A stretch of 64,000 nt of DNA from an uncultured Spirochaetales bacterium (GTDB lineage Bacteria > Spirochaetota > Spirochaetia > JAFGXN01): contig CASEOG010000005.1 in assembly GCA_949289575.1 (NCBI GenBank), positions 124,001-188,000 on the forward strand. Direction: 5' to 3'. The notes under the pieces are model-generated. The model saw nothing but the letters and a program-made list of their open reading frames with translations, ran no database searches and had not been told where the DNA came from. Below are positions 43,533 to 52,978 of the stretch, one piece after another; position 1 is the first letter of the stretch, and each line of letters begins with the position of its first letter. The translations under genes were made by a program, and so were the position numbers.

Positions 43533-44144
43533 ATGGAACTCTTTTTTCCCTACGGAGAAAGCGAATTGGATGATTTAAGAAAAGCGGCTCCCGAATTGGC
43601 ACCGCTTTTCGACCGTTACGGGTTCATCCGCCGGCCGATGAATCCCGATCTCTTCGGCGCACTGAGCGAATCGATTGTCGGTCAGCAGATTTCGACAAAA
43701 GCGCAGCAGACAATTCTCGGTCGGCTGGCGGAGAGATTGGGCGCCGTAACGCCGGAAAAGATTTTGTCCGTACCGCCCGAAACCGTAACGGCATGCGGTG
43801 TTTCTCTCCGGAAAACCGACTATCTGAGAGGCGCTGCCGAGGCGGTCACGGCCGGGATGACCAAAACCTTTCTCGAAACGTTGGACGACAACGGGATTAT
43901 TTCTCACCTGACCCGGCTGCAAGGGGTCGGGATCTGGACAGCCGAAATGATGCTGATTTTCTGCTTCGGACGGCCCAATGTATTGAGCTTCGGCGATTTC
44001 GGTATCCGCACCGCGCTGGCGCGGCTGCACGGAGTCGAAAAACTGCCGAAAGCGCTTTTTGAAGAGGATCGCAGGCGTTTTTCACCGTACGGAACAGTCG
44101 CCTCGTTTTATTTATGGGAATCAAACAAAACGGCAGCCGGTTAA
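43533..44144 (+). CDS. DNA-3-methyladenine glycosylase (HhH-GPD family)
   Basis: The start is taken at 43533 (MELFFPYGESELDDLRKAAP); the ATG at 43485 lies inside the previous gene. The 203-aa protein shows LFGALSESIVGQQISTKAQQ, the helix-hairpin-helix loop LTRLQGVGIWTAEMMLIFCF with the catalytic Asp downstream in SFGDFGIRTALARL, and the C-terminal GTVASFYLWE. It removes alkylated bases. It is of the AlkA-like or Mpg-II type without an iron-sulphur cluster. Confidence 0.88.
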   Translation: MELFFPYGESELDDLRKAAPELAPLFDRYGFIRRPMNPDLFGALSESIVGQQISTKAQQTILGRLAERLGAVTPEKILSVPPETVTACGVSLRKTDYLRGAAEAVTAGMTKTFLETLDDNGIISHLTRLQGVGIWTAEMMLIFCFGRPNVLSFGDFGIRTALARLHGVEKLPKALFEEDRRRFSPYGTVASFYLWESNKTAAG

Positions 44145-44155
44145 GGCCGCCGTTT
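44128..44155 (-). terminator. terminator between convergent glycosylase and amidohydrolase genes
   Basis: Stem AAACGGC/GCCGTTT with a further GCC/GGC pair around a six-base loop that contains the glycosylase stop. The minus strand continues TTTTGTTTG, so it serves best as terminator of the amidohydrolase. Confidence 0.65.
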
Positions 44156-44188
44156 CCGTATCGAAGGGGACGGCCGCAACGCACCGCG

Positions 44189-45874
44189 TTATTCGGCGAT
44201 GTAGACGGTACGGCCGTCCTTGACGGTTCTCAGCACGCGAATGCGTCCGATCTCTTCGGGGGCAACGGTCAGCGGGTCGGCATCAAGCACCGCGAAATCG
44301 GCTCGCTTCCCCGGCTCGACGGATCCTTTGGAAGCCTCCTCTCCGATCTGAACGGCGGCCGACAGCGTCATCGCTTTGAGGGCTTCCGCAGGTGAAATCC
44401 GTTCTTCGGGAGCAAGCACGACGCCCGATGAGGTCTGCCGCATGACCAGACACCCGAGCGATTCGAGCATATTCGGCCGAATCACCGGCGAATCCTGATG
44501 CACCGTCACCGTCACGCCCGCTTTCAAAGCGGTGGCGGCGGCACTGATACGGGCCCCCCGCTCCTTCCCGAGATTTTTCAGATGCACATCACCCCAATAA
44601 AAAATATGAGCCGGAAACAGACTCGCCGTGATTCCCAATTCCGCCAGTTCGGCAAACTGTTCGGGGCGGACAATCTGCGAATGAATCATCACCGGCCGGT
44701 GAAACTCTCCAATCCCTTCCGCCTTCAAATTCCGGTAGGCGCGAATCAGCTGATCGGCCGCCGCATCGCCGTTGCAGTGAGCCTGAAGCGGCAGTCCCTG
44801 CAAAGCCGCCGTACGGGCAAAGGCGGTCACCGTTTCGTCACTGTCAATCGGATAGCCGCAGTAGTCGGGATCGGCCTCGCTGCCGGAAACGGCACCGGGA
44901 ACCGGCAGGTACGGCTCGGACAGCCAGGCCGTTCGTCCCTGGGGCGAACCGTCGAGGAAAATCTTATAGCCGTCGATTTTAAACCGGTTGCGGTATTGCC
45001 CCAACCGTTCGGGATGAGCCTGCGCCAGGTCGGGTGCATTCTTTAAATCGACGTAGCCGACGACATCGACGGTTAAGACTCCCTTATCGGCGGCTTCCGC
45101 CAAAAGGGTGTATTCCTTTTCTTTTAAAAGAGAATCCTGTACCGTTGTAATGCCCTGCGACAGGTACAGATGCTGGGCTTTGCGGAACAGAGTCGCCGTA
45201 TCGGTTTCGGCAGCGGGCACCCGCGCGGCATATCCGAGAAAGGCGGTTTCTTCCATATATCCTGTCGGATTGCCGTTTTCGTCGCGTCCGATAAAACCGC
45301 CCTCCGGAACCGGAGTCTCCGCCGTGACACCGAACAGCTCCAACGCCTTTGTATTATAAACACCCATGTGCCCGGAAGCGTGCGTAATGATAATCGGACG
45401 TTCCGTCGAAACCCGATCCAGCACTTCCCGTGTCGGATGCTGCCGTTCCTTCAGATCGGTGTTGTCATAGCCGAACCCGATAATCCACCCCTCTTTCGTA
45501 TCGGGATTTTCCCGGGCATAAGTGTCGAGACGGGAAACAATGTCGTCAAAAGAGGAAGACCCTTCCAATTGAGCGATTGTCAGAATCTGAATATACTGCG
45601 AAAAATGGCTGTGCCCGTCGATAAAACCGGGAACAAGCACGGCGCCCCGCAAATCGATTTTTTCTGTTTGAGAAGAGGCCCTCGCCAAAAGCTCGTCGCT
45701 GCCGCCGACAGCGGCAATGATGCCGTTCTCGACCCAAACCGCTTCGGCACGGGGCACGGCATCGTTAACGGTTATCACCCGTCCGTTGTAAAAAAGAACC
45801 GATTCCGGATTCTCCCGACAGGCAATCAGTCCAAACAACAGAACAAAGAATCCCCCCGAAATTCGTTTACCCAT
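44189..45874 (-). CDS. amidohydrolase family lipoprotein (YtcJ-like)
   Basis: The signal ends in lipobox FGLIAC, so the protein is probably lipid-anchored outside the inner membrane. The 561-aa protein belongs to the Amidohydro_3 group: VLFYNGRVITVND, LVPGFIDGHSHF (HxH metal site), IITHASGHMGVYNTKALEL, DGSPQGRTAWLS, LQAHCNGDAAADQLI and TVHQDSPVIRP. Substrates of such enzymes are often unknown; formamides and N-acyl compounds are possible. It follows the oxidoreductase gene by 16 bp, with AAGGAGATTGAA before the ATG. Confidence 0.85.
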   Translation of the reverse strand: MGKRISGGFFVLLFGLIACRENPESVLFYNGRVITVNDAVPRAEAVWVENGIIAAVGGSDELLARASSQTEKIDLRGAVLVPGFIDGHSHFSQYIQILTIAQLEGSSSFDDIVSRLDTYARENPDTKEGWIIGFGYDNTDLKERQHPTREVLDRVSTERPIIITHASGHMGVYNTKALELFGVTAETPVPEGGFIGRDENGNPTGYMEETAFLGYAARVPAAETDTATLFRKAQHLYLSQGITTVQDSLLKEKEYTLLAEAADKGVLTVDVVGYVDLKNAPDLAQAHPERLGQYRNRFKIDGYKIFLDGSPQGRTAWLSEPYLPVPGAVSGSEADPDYCGYPIDSDETVTAFARTAALQGLPLQAHCNGDAAADQLIRAYRNLKAEGIGEFHRPVMIHSQIVRPEQFAELAELGITASLFPAHIFYWGDVHLKNLGKERGARISAAATALKAGVTVTVHQDSPVIRPNMLESLGCLVMRQTSSGVVLAPEERISPAEALKAMTLSAAVQIGEEASKGSVEPGKRADFAVLDADPLTVAPEEIGRIRVLRTVKDGRTVYIAE

Positions 45875-45890
45875 TTCAATCTCCTTTCCG

Positions 45891-47072
45891 TTATGATTTC
45901 CCGTTTCTTTTCGAAACCGTCGATTCTTCTTCGGGACTGTCGGGAAAAACGGTCCGACGGCGAATCAGCGACATTTCCGAGTAGAACGATACGGATGTCC
46001 ACAATTCCAAGTCCGCGGCGCTGACGGGATACCGGTCGGTTCCCCGCACGGCACCGGCCAGACATTTCAACATCATATAGTCCATGCCGCCGTGATGACT
46101 GTCGGCCTCCGTCGCCTCCCGTCCGTATCGCTTCCATAAATCGGTTTCGTATTCATCGATAATGCGGCTGTCCGATTCCCACTGCTCATACGGAGATTCG
46201 CCTTCGACGTATATTTGCCGTGTTTCTCCCCGCCAGATTCCTTTCGTTCCCTGCCATTCGAAATCAAAACCTCTCGGTCGGGGCAATGTCGTATCGTGAG
46301 TCAATGTCAGCAGCACTCCCTTTTCGGTCTTCAGATGCGTCATCACAATATCCCCGGTCGTCACCGGTTCGGGCATGCCTCCCTTTTCCCGTATATAAGT
46401 GTTCAGGCCGACAGCAAGGGAGGAAACAGCGGTAATTTCCGCCACTCTGTCGCTGCGGCCGATTCCGCTTGCCAGACAGAGAGGAGCCAGTCCGTGCGAC
46501 GGATAAAGATCTCCGTTTCGTTCCGTGTAAAGTTTTCCGCGCCAAAGTCCTTCCGGTTTCGAAGGATTGCCCAATCGTCCTTCATCGGAAACCAGCTGCG
46601 GTCTCAAGTCGTGACGGTATCCGCCGCGAAAGGCAACCGGTTCGCCCAAACCTCCCCGGTGCGTAAAATGAAGCATTGCCTGAATTTCGCGGCCGAAGAG
46701 CATATTTTCCAGAGGAAACAGCGGAACTCCCGTGAGGGCGACCGTCTGCGTGATTTGACGGTATTCGCCGAAGGACAAACCGCCCCGGATCTCCGCCGCA
46801 ACGGCGGAACCGCTCTTCAATGCAAACAGAATCTGTTCGGTATGACAATCCCAGGGAGACGCAATCACGGTCAGTTCGGGACGAAATGTTTCGATAACGG
46901 ACCGGTAGCGGCTGCTTTCCCCGCCGAAAAAACGGACACCTTCTCTTTCCGTATCATCCGATGAGGGATCGAAAACGGCACAAATCCGATAATCTCCGCT
47001 CTTCTTCATTAAATCGTAAAGCATTTGACCGCGATAGCCGTATCCGATCAGAACGGTTCCGATTTTTTTCAT
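45891..47072 (-). CDS. Gfo/Idh/MocA oxidoreductase, GH109-like
   Basis: Rossmann motif IGTVLIGYGYRGQMLYDLMK, then VFDPSSDDTE. The later stretch GKLYTERNGDLYPSHGLAP matches the family of NAD-dependent glycosidases (GH109, alpha-N-acetylgalactosaminidase-like). HHGGMDYMMLKCLAGAVRG is also typical. The 393-aa enzyme would hydrolyse a terminal sugar by transient oxidation. No signal peptide is seen. It heads an operon with the amidohydrolase and is divergent from the alcohol dehydrogenase. Confidence 0.8.
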   Translation of the reverse strand: MKKIGTVLIGYGYRGQMLYDLMKKSGDYRICAVFDPSSDDTEREGVRFFGGESSRYRSVIETFRPELTVIASPWDCHTEQILFALKSGSAVAAEIRGGLSFGEYRQITQTVALTGVPLFPLENMLFGREIQAMLHFTHRGGLGEPVAFRGGYRHDLRPQLVSDEGRLGNPSKPEGLWRGKLYTERNGDLYPSHGLAPLCLASGIGRSDRVAEITAVSSLAVGLNTYIREKGGMPEPVTTGDIVMTHLKTEKGVLLTLTHDTTLPRPRGFDFEWQGTKGIWRGETRQIYVEGESPYEQWESDSRIIDEYETDLWKRYGREATEADSHHGGMDYMMLKCLAGAVRGTDRYPVSAADLELWTSVSFYSEMSLIRRRTVFPDSPEEESTVSKRNGKS

Positions 47073-47089
47073 AAAATCCTCTTTTCCCC

Positions 47090-47118
47090 AGTATACACGA
47101 CCCGCTTCCCTCTCTCAA
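47090..47118 (-). promoter_or_regulatory. promoter of the GH109-like operon
   Basis: Minus strand: -35 TTGAGA, 17-bp spacer, -10 TATACT, 17 bases before the ATG with AAGAGGA as ribosome site. Confidence 0.65.
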
Positions 47119-47138
47119 GAAAAAAATAAAAAAAAGAC

Positions 47139-47185
47139 TTGACCGAACACCGCTTTCGGGTGTTATTCTTTTATAAAGAACCCGA
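47139..47185 (+). promoter_or_regulatory. promoter with inverted repeats before the alcohol dehydrogenase
   Basis: -35 TTGACC at 47139-47144 with TTATTC 18 bp downstream. Between them lies an inverted repeat AACACC-N7-GGTGTT (47146-47164), and a second symmetric stretch CGGGT...ACCCG with TTCTTTTATAAAGAA inside follows. These look like operator sequences; the regulator is unknown. Confidence 0.45.
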
Positions 47186-47200
47186 AAAAGGAGCATTATC

Positions 47201-48379
47201 ATGAATCACGATTTTATTTACGACATTCCTGTCAGGATTTACTTCGGCGTCAACCAGCTGTCTCATTTGGGTGACGAACTGACGAAATACGGGAAAAAGG
47301 TGCTGCTGGCATACGGCGGCGGTTCCATCAAAAAAACCGGTCTTTACGATAAAGTGATTGCCGAAATGAAAAAAGCGGGCATCACCATTTTCGAACTGGG
47401 CGGTATCGATCCGAACCCGCGAATCGACTCGGTTCGTGCCGGCGGCGAACTGTGCAAAAAGGAAAAAATCGATGCGGTGCTGGCGGTCGGCGGCGGTTCG
47501 ACTCTCGACTGCGCCAAATACATTGCGGCGGCCGCCTGCTACGACGGCGATCCGTGGGACTTTTTCGATCAGGATGTGTGGGCACCGATTCCCCGCGCCC
47601 TGCCGCTTTTAACCGTTCTGACCTTGTCGGCCACCGGCAGCGAAATGGACTGCGGCGGCGTTATCACCAACACGGAAACCAACGACAAAATCGGACGGAT
47701 GGAACCGGCACTTCTGCCGAAGGTCTCTTTTCTCGACCCTTCCAACACCTACACGGTCAGTGCCTACCAGACCGCATGCGGAGCGGCCGATATTCTCTCC
47801 CATATTTTCGAAGTCTATTTCAGCACGGACAACGATCTCTACATGCTCGACTGCATGGCCGAAGGGCTGATCAAAACGGTCATCAAATACACGCCGGTTG
47901 CGATCCGTAATCCGAACGACTATGATGCCCGCGCCAATCTGATGTGGGCCTCTTCATGGGCTATCAACGGCTTTCTCAACGGCTGCAAAAAGCAGGCGTG
48001 GAGCTGCCACCCGATGGAACACGAACTGTCGGCCTTTTACGACATTACGCACGGACTGGGACTGGCCATTCTGACTCCGCGCTGGATGCGCTACACTCTC
48101 GACGAAACAACACTGCCGAAATATAAACAGTTCGGAATCAATGTTTTCGGCATCGACCCGACGCTTCCCGATCGGGAAATTGCCGAAACGGCAATCGACA
48201 AACTGTCCGAATTTCTGTTCGAAACGATCGGACTGAAAAGCACACTAAGCGAAATCGGCATTACCGACGAACATTTTGCGGTGATGGCGGCCAAAGCGGA
48301 ACGGATCGGAAACACGGTCAACGGTTTCAAACCGCTGAAAGCTGCCGATATCGAAGCCATTTACAGGATGTGTCTGTGA
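47201..48379 (+). CDS. iron-containing alcohol dehydrogenase (butanol-dehydrogenase type)
   Basis: The 392-aa protein is a group III dehydrogenase. It has FIYDIPVRIYFGVNQL at the N-terminus, AYGGGSIKKTGLYDKV, VLAVGGGSTLDCAKYIAAAA (NAD(P) site), LTLSATGSEMDCGGVITN and metal-binding His residues in HPMEHELSAFYDITHGLGLA. It reduces aldehydes to alcohols with NAD(P)H. The position of each motif matches YqhD/BdhA enzymes. AAAGGAG precedes the ATG. Confidence 0.93.
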   Translation: MNHDFIYDIPVRIYFGVNQLSHLGDELTKYGKKVLLAYGGGSIKKTGLYDKVIAEMKKAGITIFELGGIDPNPRIDSVRAGGELCKKEKIDAVLAVGGGSTLDCAKYIAAAACYDGDPWDFFDQDVWAPIPRALPLLTVLTLSATGSEMDCGGVITNTETNDKIGRMEPALLPKVSFLDPSNTYTVSAYQTACGAADILSHIFEVYFSTDNDLYMLDCMAEGLIKTVIKYTPVAIRNPNDYDARANLMWASSWAINGFLNGCKKQAWSCHPMEHELSAFYDITHGLGLAILTPRWMRYTLDETTLPKYKQFGINVFGIDPTLPDREIAETAIDKLSEFLFETIGLKSTLSEIGITDEHFAVMAAKAERIGNTVNGFKPLKAADIEAIYRMCL

Positions 48380-49344
48380 CCCCGGAAGAGATTTCTGTTT
48401 CTTCATTAAAATCGTTTCGCATCGGTAACGCCCAAGATATGGCGGGCGGCAGCGGCTGTACCGTAATTCTGTGCGAGAAGGGAGCCGTCGCCGGCGTCGA
48501 TGTCCGCGGCGGCGCTCCCGCCTCCCACGAAACCGAACTGCTGCACCCGGTCAATACCGTCGACCGTATTCATGCCGTTGTGTTAAGCGGCGGCAGTGCG
48601 TTCGGACTGGAAGCGGCCGCCGGGGTGATGCGGTTTCTGGAAGGAAAAGGAGTCGGATTTCCGGTCGGTCCGATTACGGTTCCGATTGTCTGCGGAGCTT
48701 CCCTGTTCGATTTGGCCGTCGGCGACGGACGATGCCGGCCGGATAAAGCGATGGGCTACGAGGCGTGCCGCGCCGCTTACCGGGAAACGGCGGCCGAGGG
48801 CAACTTCGGGGCCGGCACCGGCGCCACGGTCGGCAAATGGCTGGGGACGGAAAGGTCGATGAAATCGGGATTGGGGATTGCGGCCGTTCGTGCCGGCGAT
48901 TTGATTGTTGCGGCCGTGGCGGCCGTCAACGCGGTCGGTGATGTTGTCGACGCCGAAACGGGCGCCCCGTTGGCGGGATTGCTGAGCGCCGACGGCAGCC
49001 GCCGGGAAAGCAGCGGGGACGCGTTGCTGGCAGGCGCACCGCCTTTGACGACAGCCGGCGCCAACACAACACTGGTATGCGTTCTTTCCAACGCGGCATT
49101 GACCAAAGCTCAGGCTTCCAAAACGGCGGCGATGGCTCACAACGGGCTGGCCCGCACGATTCGTCCGGCTCACACCACAATGGACGGCGACACCGTATTC
49201 TGTATGACGGACGGTACGGTATCCGCTTCGGTCGATCTGACAGGATATCTGGCCGCCTACGCGACCGCAAAAGCCATCAACCGCGCCGTGATTTATGCCG
49301 AAAGCAGCTACGGGTTAAAGGCGTACCGCGATTTTCTCTCTTAA
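48376..49344 (+). CDS. P1 family peptidase (DmpA/BapA-like)
   Basis: GTG at 48376 overlaps the dehydrogenase stop (GTGA), with AGGA eight bases upstream. An earlier in-frame GTG at 48370 is too close to that site. The protein (about 322 aa) has VVLSGGSAFGLEAAAGVMRF, GNFGAGTGATVGKW, VVAVNAVGDVVDAETG and the nucleophile region TTLVCVLSNAALTKAQASK. These N-terminal nucleophile hydrolases cleave themselves before the nucleophilic Ser/Thr, here probably in the TTAGANTTLV region. They act as aminopeptidases or amidases. Cytoplasmic. Confidence 0.85.
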   Translation: MTPEEISVSSLKSFRIGNAQDMAGGSGCTVILCEKGAVAGVDVRGGAPASHETELLHPVNTVDRIHAVVLSGGSAFGLEAAAGVMRFLEGKGVGFPVGPITVPIVCGASLFDLAVGDGRCRPDKAMGYEACRAAYRETAAEGNFGAGTGATVGKWLGTERSMKSGLGIAAVRAGDLIVAAVAAVNAVGDVVDAETGAPLAGLLSADGSRRESSGDALLAGAPPLTTAGANTTLVCVLSNAALTKAQASKTAAMAHNGLARTIRPAHTTMDGDTVFCMTDGTVSASVDLTGYLAAYATAKAINRAVIYAESSYGLKAYRDFLS

Positions 49345-50433
49345 CAGCACCCTTCCGCCGTCCCGTTTTTCATTTCCCGCTTGCGCCGGTACATATCGCT
49401 GTCGGCCTCTTTCACAAGGGCATAAATCGAACCGGAACCGAACGCCGTTCCGACAGCATAGGAGACAGCCGGCTCCCGGAAACGAATCCGATTCTCTTCC
49501 GTAACCGCTTTCTGAATTTCATCCGGAAGAGCGTAAAACTCCATTTCCGTCTTTCTCCGGACAATCACCAAAAACTCGTCTCCCCCGTTACGGCTGACAA
49601 AGAGATCACGATCGGCAAAAACGCTCCAGCACATCGGCAAACCGGCAAATCAGCCGGTCGCCGGCATCATGTCCGAGCCCGTCGTTCACATTCTTCAAAT
49701 TATTCAGATCAAACAATGCAGCCCCGATGTGATGCGCAAATCCGTCACTCAAATCGGACAGATAACGGTCACAGGCATATCGGTTGTAGAGTCCGGTCAG
49801 ACCGTCGCGAAACGCCAATGACCGCAGTTCTCTTGTTCTGCGGGAAACCGTAAAAAATTCGATAAAAGAAAGTGACGCCAGACCGACCAATATCCCGAAA
49901 AGCAGAGCAAGCGATATTTTGATTTTCCCGGACAGCTTTTCCGAATGTTCCCGAACCTTATCGACAAGGGCATTCGAAAGTTCGAAGTAAGCTTCCGAGT
50001 CGTCCGGCATCGGGGCGGCATGATCGGTTCCCTCATCTTTGGGCGAATTCTGAAAACGCTCGATATCGCGGTCCAGCCGGTCCCAGAGCATCGTCAGATT
50101 CCCGACAAGATCCCGGTAATCCGAGCGGGAAATAACGGGAAAAAGATGATCGTTCTGTTCGGAACGCAAATCCGATATCATATCGGAAACAGCTTTTCTG
50201 AGATCTTCGTTGCTTTGATTTCCCAACTCCTGTTTTATCAGTCACTGAGGAGCACAGCGGAAAATACCTGCCTGATTGATGGCGTTGGCAACACGCGTCT
50301 GTTCCGTTGCCAGATGCGAAATCCTGAAAAAAAGAAGAGTCGCCGCTGCCGGCAGCAAAAAACGTATCAAATTAAATATCCGTCGACGGATCGGAAACAG
50401 TTTCAATATGCCACCTCTTCTTCCGTAAAGCAT
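49341..50433 (-). pseudogene. diguanylate cyclase, inactivated by a stop and a frameshift
   Basis: Three fragments of one gene are visible. The N-terminal part (to 50242) has a membrane helix (FLLPAAATLLFF) and TRVANAINQAG, like the sensory start of type IV-pilus-type receptors. An in-frame TGA sits where Arg is expected before LIKQEL. The middle part carries a second membrane helix and the start of the GGDEF domain (FRDGLTGLYNRYACDRYL). A one-base slip in a T5 run near 49620 then puts the signature RNGGDEFLVI in another frame (49341-49640). The original start is either ATG 50433 or TTG 50406 (behind AGAGGTGG). Sequence error is possible, but two independent lesions favour a pseudogene. Confidence 0.8.
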
Positions 50434-50520
50434 TTTCCTCATTATTACAGATAAAAAAGCCTTTTGACAATAAACATTCGGCCGATTCGAAAAATACACG
50501 TCTCCGGCCGAACAAAAGAC

Positions 50521-50549
50521 TTTACAAATCGGAACGTTTATGATATTCT
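50521..50549 (+). promoter_or_regulatory. rpsB operon promoter
   Basis: -35 TTTACA, 17-bp spacer, -10 TATTCT, about 65 bases upstream of the GTG start. Confidence 0.6.
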
Positions 50550-50590
50550 GTAAAAAACAAACTCCGCGAAAGCGTGTAACAGAGATGGAA

Positions 50591-50609
50591 GCCGGTGAAA
50601 GAGACCGGC
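50591..50609 (+). promoter_or_regulatory. stem-loop in rpsB leader
   Basis: GCCGGT-N7-ACCGGC directly before the AGGAGG ribosome site. Leaders of rpsB are known targets of S2 autoregulation in other bacteria, so this hairpin is a candidate for such control. Confidence 0.45.
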
Positions 50610-50622
50610 ACAGGAGGAAATT

Positions 50623-51528
50623 GTGGCAGTAGTAACAATGAAAAATCTGCTCGAATCGGGTGTTCATTTCGGACACCAGACAAAAAGATGGGATCCCCGT
50701 ATGGCGAAGTACATTTACACTCAGCGCAACGGTGTTCACATTATCGACCTGAAGAAGACTCTTCTTTCCGTGAAAGATGCGTACGAAATTGTCCGCAAAA
50801 CGGTTTTGGAAGGAAAGAGCGTTCTCTTCATCGGAACAAAGAAACAGGCTCAGGAAGCCATCGAAAAGGAAGCCAAAAGATGCGGCATGTTCTATGTCAA
50901 TAACCGCTGGCTCGGCGGAATGCTGACCAACTTTTCGACCATCAAAAAATCGATTGTTCGTCTGAAAAAAATCGAAAAAATGGAAGTCGACGGCACATTC
51001 GATTCTCTGACAAAAAAAGAAATTTCACTTTTAAACAAAGAACGGATTAAACTGGAAAAGAACCTCGGCGGTATCAAGGAAATGAAAGATTTGCCGGGAA
51101 TCGTTTTCATCATCGATACAAAAGAAGAAGCGATTGCGGTTGCCGAAGCCAAAAAATGCGGCATTCCCATCGTGGCGGTCGTCGACACCAACTGTAATCC
51201 GGAAGGAATCGACTACCCGATTCCCGGAAACGATGATGCCATCCGCGCCATTTCGCTCTTCACATCCGTCATTGCCAATGCGGTTATCGAAGCCGATAAC
51301 GAAGTCGGTCTGCAGATCATCGAAAATATTCAGGACGATGAAATGACCAACGAGTCGATTCTGGCCAAAGCGGAAGAAGAAAAAGAAGCCGCCATTAAAG
51401 AAGCGGTCGAAGCCGACGAAGCCAAAAACTTCAAATCCAAGCCGAAAAAACCGGCCAAAGAAGAAAACGGCGAAGCCGAGAAACCCGCCGAATCCGATGC
51501 CGCCGCGGAAGGAAACAAGGAGGAATAA
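50623..51528 (+). CDS. rpsB: 30S ribosomal protein S2
   Basis: The GTG start lies behind GGAGG. The sequence [20 protein letters not shown] and [17 protein letters not shown] is typical S2, as is [20 protein letters not shown]. The normal S2 core ends near residue 235. This protein has about 60 extra residues rich in Lys, Glu and Ala, ending AAAEGNKEE, so it is longer (301 aa) than most. It is the first gene of the core operon. Confidence 0.98.
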   Translation: MAVVTMKNLLESGVHFGHQTKRWDPRMAKYIYTQRNGVHIIDLKKTLLSVKDAYEIVRKTVLEGKSVLFIGTKKQAQEAIEKEAKRCGMFYVNNRWLGGMLTNFSTIKKSIVRLKKIEKMEVDGTFDSLTKKEISLLNKERIKLEKNLGGIKEMKDLPGIVFIIDTKEEAIAVAEAKKCGIPIVAVVDTNCNPEGIDYPIPGNDDAIRAISLFTSVIANAVIEADNEVGLQIIENIQDDEMTNESILAKAEEEKEAAIKEAVEADEAKNFKSKPKKPAKEENGEAEKPAESDAAAEGNKEE

Positions 51529-51529
51529 G

Positions 51530-52372
51530 ATGGCAGATATCAATCCCAGCGACGTGAAAAAACTGCGCGATGCAACCGGTGCCGGAATGCTCGACTGCAA
51601 AAATGCTCTGATCGACGCCAAAGGCGATTTCGAAGAAGCACAGAAGATTCTGCGCAAAAAAGGTCTGGCTGCCGCCACAAAACGGGAAGGCCGTGCAACA
51701 ACCGAAGGCCGCCTCTGCATTGCCATCCGTGACGGAAAAGCCGCTATCTGCGAACTGACCTGCGAAACCTATTTCGTTGCCGGAAACGAAAAATTCAAAG
51801 CTTTCGGAAATGAAATTGTCAACATGATTCTCGATGCCGAGACATCGGAAATCACTCCGGAAATTGCCGATAAGGTCAAAGAGGCTATCAGTATCATCAA
51901 AGAAAACATGACACTGAAAAGAATCAAATTCTTCAAGCTGACCGAAAATCAGAAAGCTTACGGCTATTCTCACGACGGACAGATTGCTTCCATCGTTATT
52001 TTGGAAAGCGATCAGGCTTCCGCTTTCGATCAGGCAGCCGTTACCGAACTCGGCAACGATATTGCCATGCACATCACCGCTTTCCATCCTCAGTTTATCG
52101 ATGAAAACAGCGTTCCGCAGAAGTTCAAAGACGACCAGATGGAAATCTTCGCCGCCCAGTCGGAAAATTTGAACAAACCGGCCGATGTCCTTCAGAAAAT
52201 TATGGCCGGCAAACTGAATAAAATTTATTCCGAAGTCTGTCTGACCAAACAGGCTTTCGTGAAAGACGACAAACAGTCTGTCGAAAAAGTCATGGCTGCC
52301 GTTGCCAAACAGGCCGGCGCCGCGCTGAAAGTCGCCGATTACGTCTACTACAAAGTCGGAATCGACGAATAA
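51530..52372 (+). CDS. tsf: elongation factor Ts
   Basis: Exchanges GDP for GTP on EF-Tu. The start is the ATG at 51530 behind AAGGAGG (MADINPSDVKKLRDATGAGM); an upstream frame to 51497 lies inside rpsB. DCKNALIDAKGDFEEAQKIL and LRKKGLAAATKREGRATTEG are the conserved N-terminal stretch. 280 aa. A terminator hairpin follows. Confidence 0.98.
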   Translation: MADINPSDVKKLRDATGAGMLDCKNALIDAKGDFEEAQKILRKKGLAAATKREGRATTEGRLCIAIRDGKAAICELTCETYFVAGNEKFKAFGNEIVNMILDAETSEITPEIADKVKEAISIIKENMTLKRIKFFKLTENQKAYGYSHDGQIASIVILESDQASAFDQAAVTELGNDIAMHITAFHPQFIDENSVPQKFKDDQMEIFAAQSENLNKPADVLQKIMAGKLNKIYSEVCLTKQAFVKDDKQSVEKVMAAVAKQAGAALKVADYVYYKVGIDE

Positions 52373-52382
52373 ATCCGCTACG

Positions 52383-52407
52383 GCCGCGGTTCGCCGCGGC
52401 TTTTTTT
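52383..52407 (+). terminator. UUCG-loop terminator between tsf and frr
   Basis: Stem GCCGCGG/CCGCGGC with a TTCG loop and seven T. The frr ribosome site CAGGAG follows immediately, so some read-through must supply frr and the genes behind it. It would keep frr-uppS-cdsA-dxr below rpsB-tsf in expression. Confidence 0.85.
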
Positions 52408-52419
52408 CAGGAGTAACAG

Positions 52420-52977
52420 ATGATTGCAGAAATCAAAGCCGACAGCGAACAGCGCATGAAAAAAAGTGCGGCCGCTCTCGAAGATGAATTCAACCGACTG
52501 AGAACCGGCCGTGCCTCAACGGCTCTGGTCGATAAAATCCAGGTTTCTTATTACGGTGCCATGACCCCGCTGAATCAGGTGGCCTCCGTATCCGTTCCCG
52601 AAGCACGTCTGATTGTCATCCAGCCGTGGGATAAAAATATGCTTGGGGAAGTCGAAAAGGCGATTCAGAAATCGGAGCTCAATCTGAACCCGAACAACGA
52701 CGGGAAAGTGATCCGCATCAACATTCCGGCTCTGACCGAAGAACGCCGGAAAGAACTGGTGAAGGGAGCCAAAGCTTCCGCCGAGAACGCCCGTGTTGCC
52801 GTCCGCAACATCCGCCGCGATGCGATCGACCGTCTTAAAAAAGAACAGAAAGGCGGAGAAATCACCGAGGACGAACTGAAAGCGGCCGAAACAGAAATGC
52901 AGACGCTGACCGACAAATACATCGGTGAAGTGAACAAAATTTTCGAAGCCAAAGAAAAAGAAATTATGGAAATTTAA
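52420..52977 (+). CDS. frr: ribosome recycling factor
   Basis: The 185-aa protein starts [20 protein letters not shown] and contains [40 protein letters not shown] and the conserved [18 protein letters not shown]. It splits post-termination ribosomes with EF-G. CAGGAG lies directly before the ATG, right behind the terminator T-run. Confidence 0.98.
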   Translation: MIAEIKADSEQRMKKSAAALEDEFNRLRTGRASTALVDKIQVSYYGAMTPLNQVASVSVPEARLIVIQPWDKNMLGEVEKAIQKSELNLNPNNDGKVIRINIPALTEERRKELVKGAKASAENARVAVRNIRRDAIDRLKKEQKGGEITEDELKAAETEMQTLTDKYIGEVNKIFEAKEKEIMEI

Positions 52978-52978
52978 T

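Noticed and set aside
50236..50250. In-frame TGA of the diguanylate cyclase as a recoded (Sec) codon.
   Set aside because: An Arg is expected at this place (CGA to TGA change), no Cys or Sec context exists, and a second lesion downstream shows decay.
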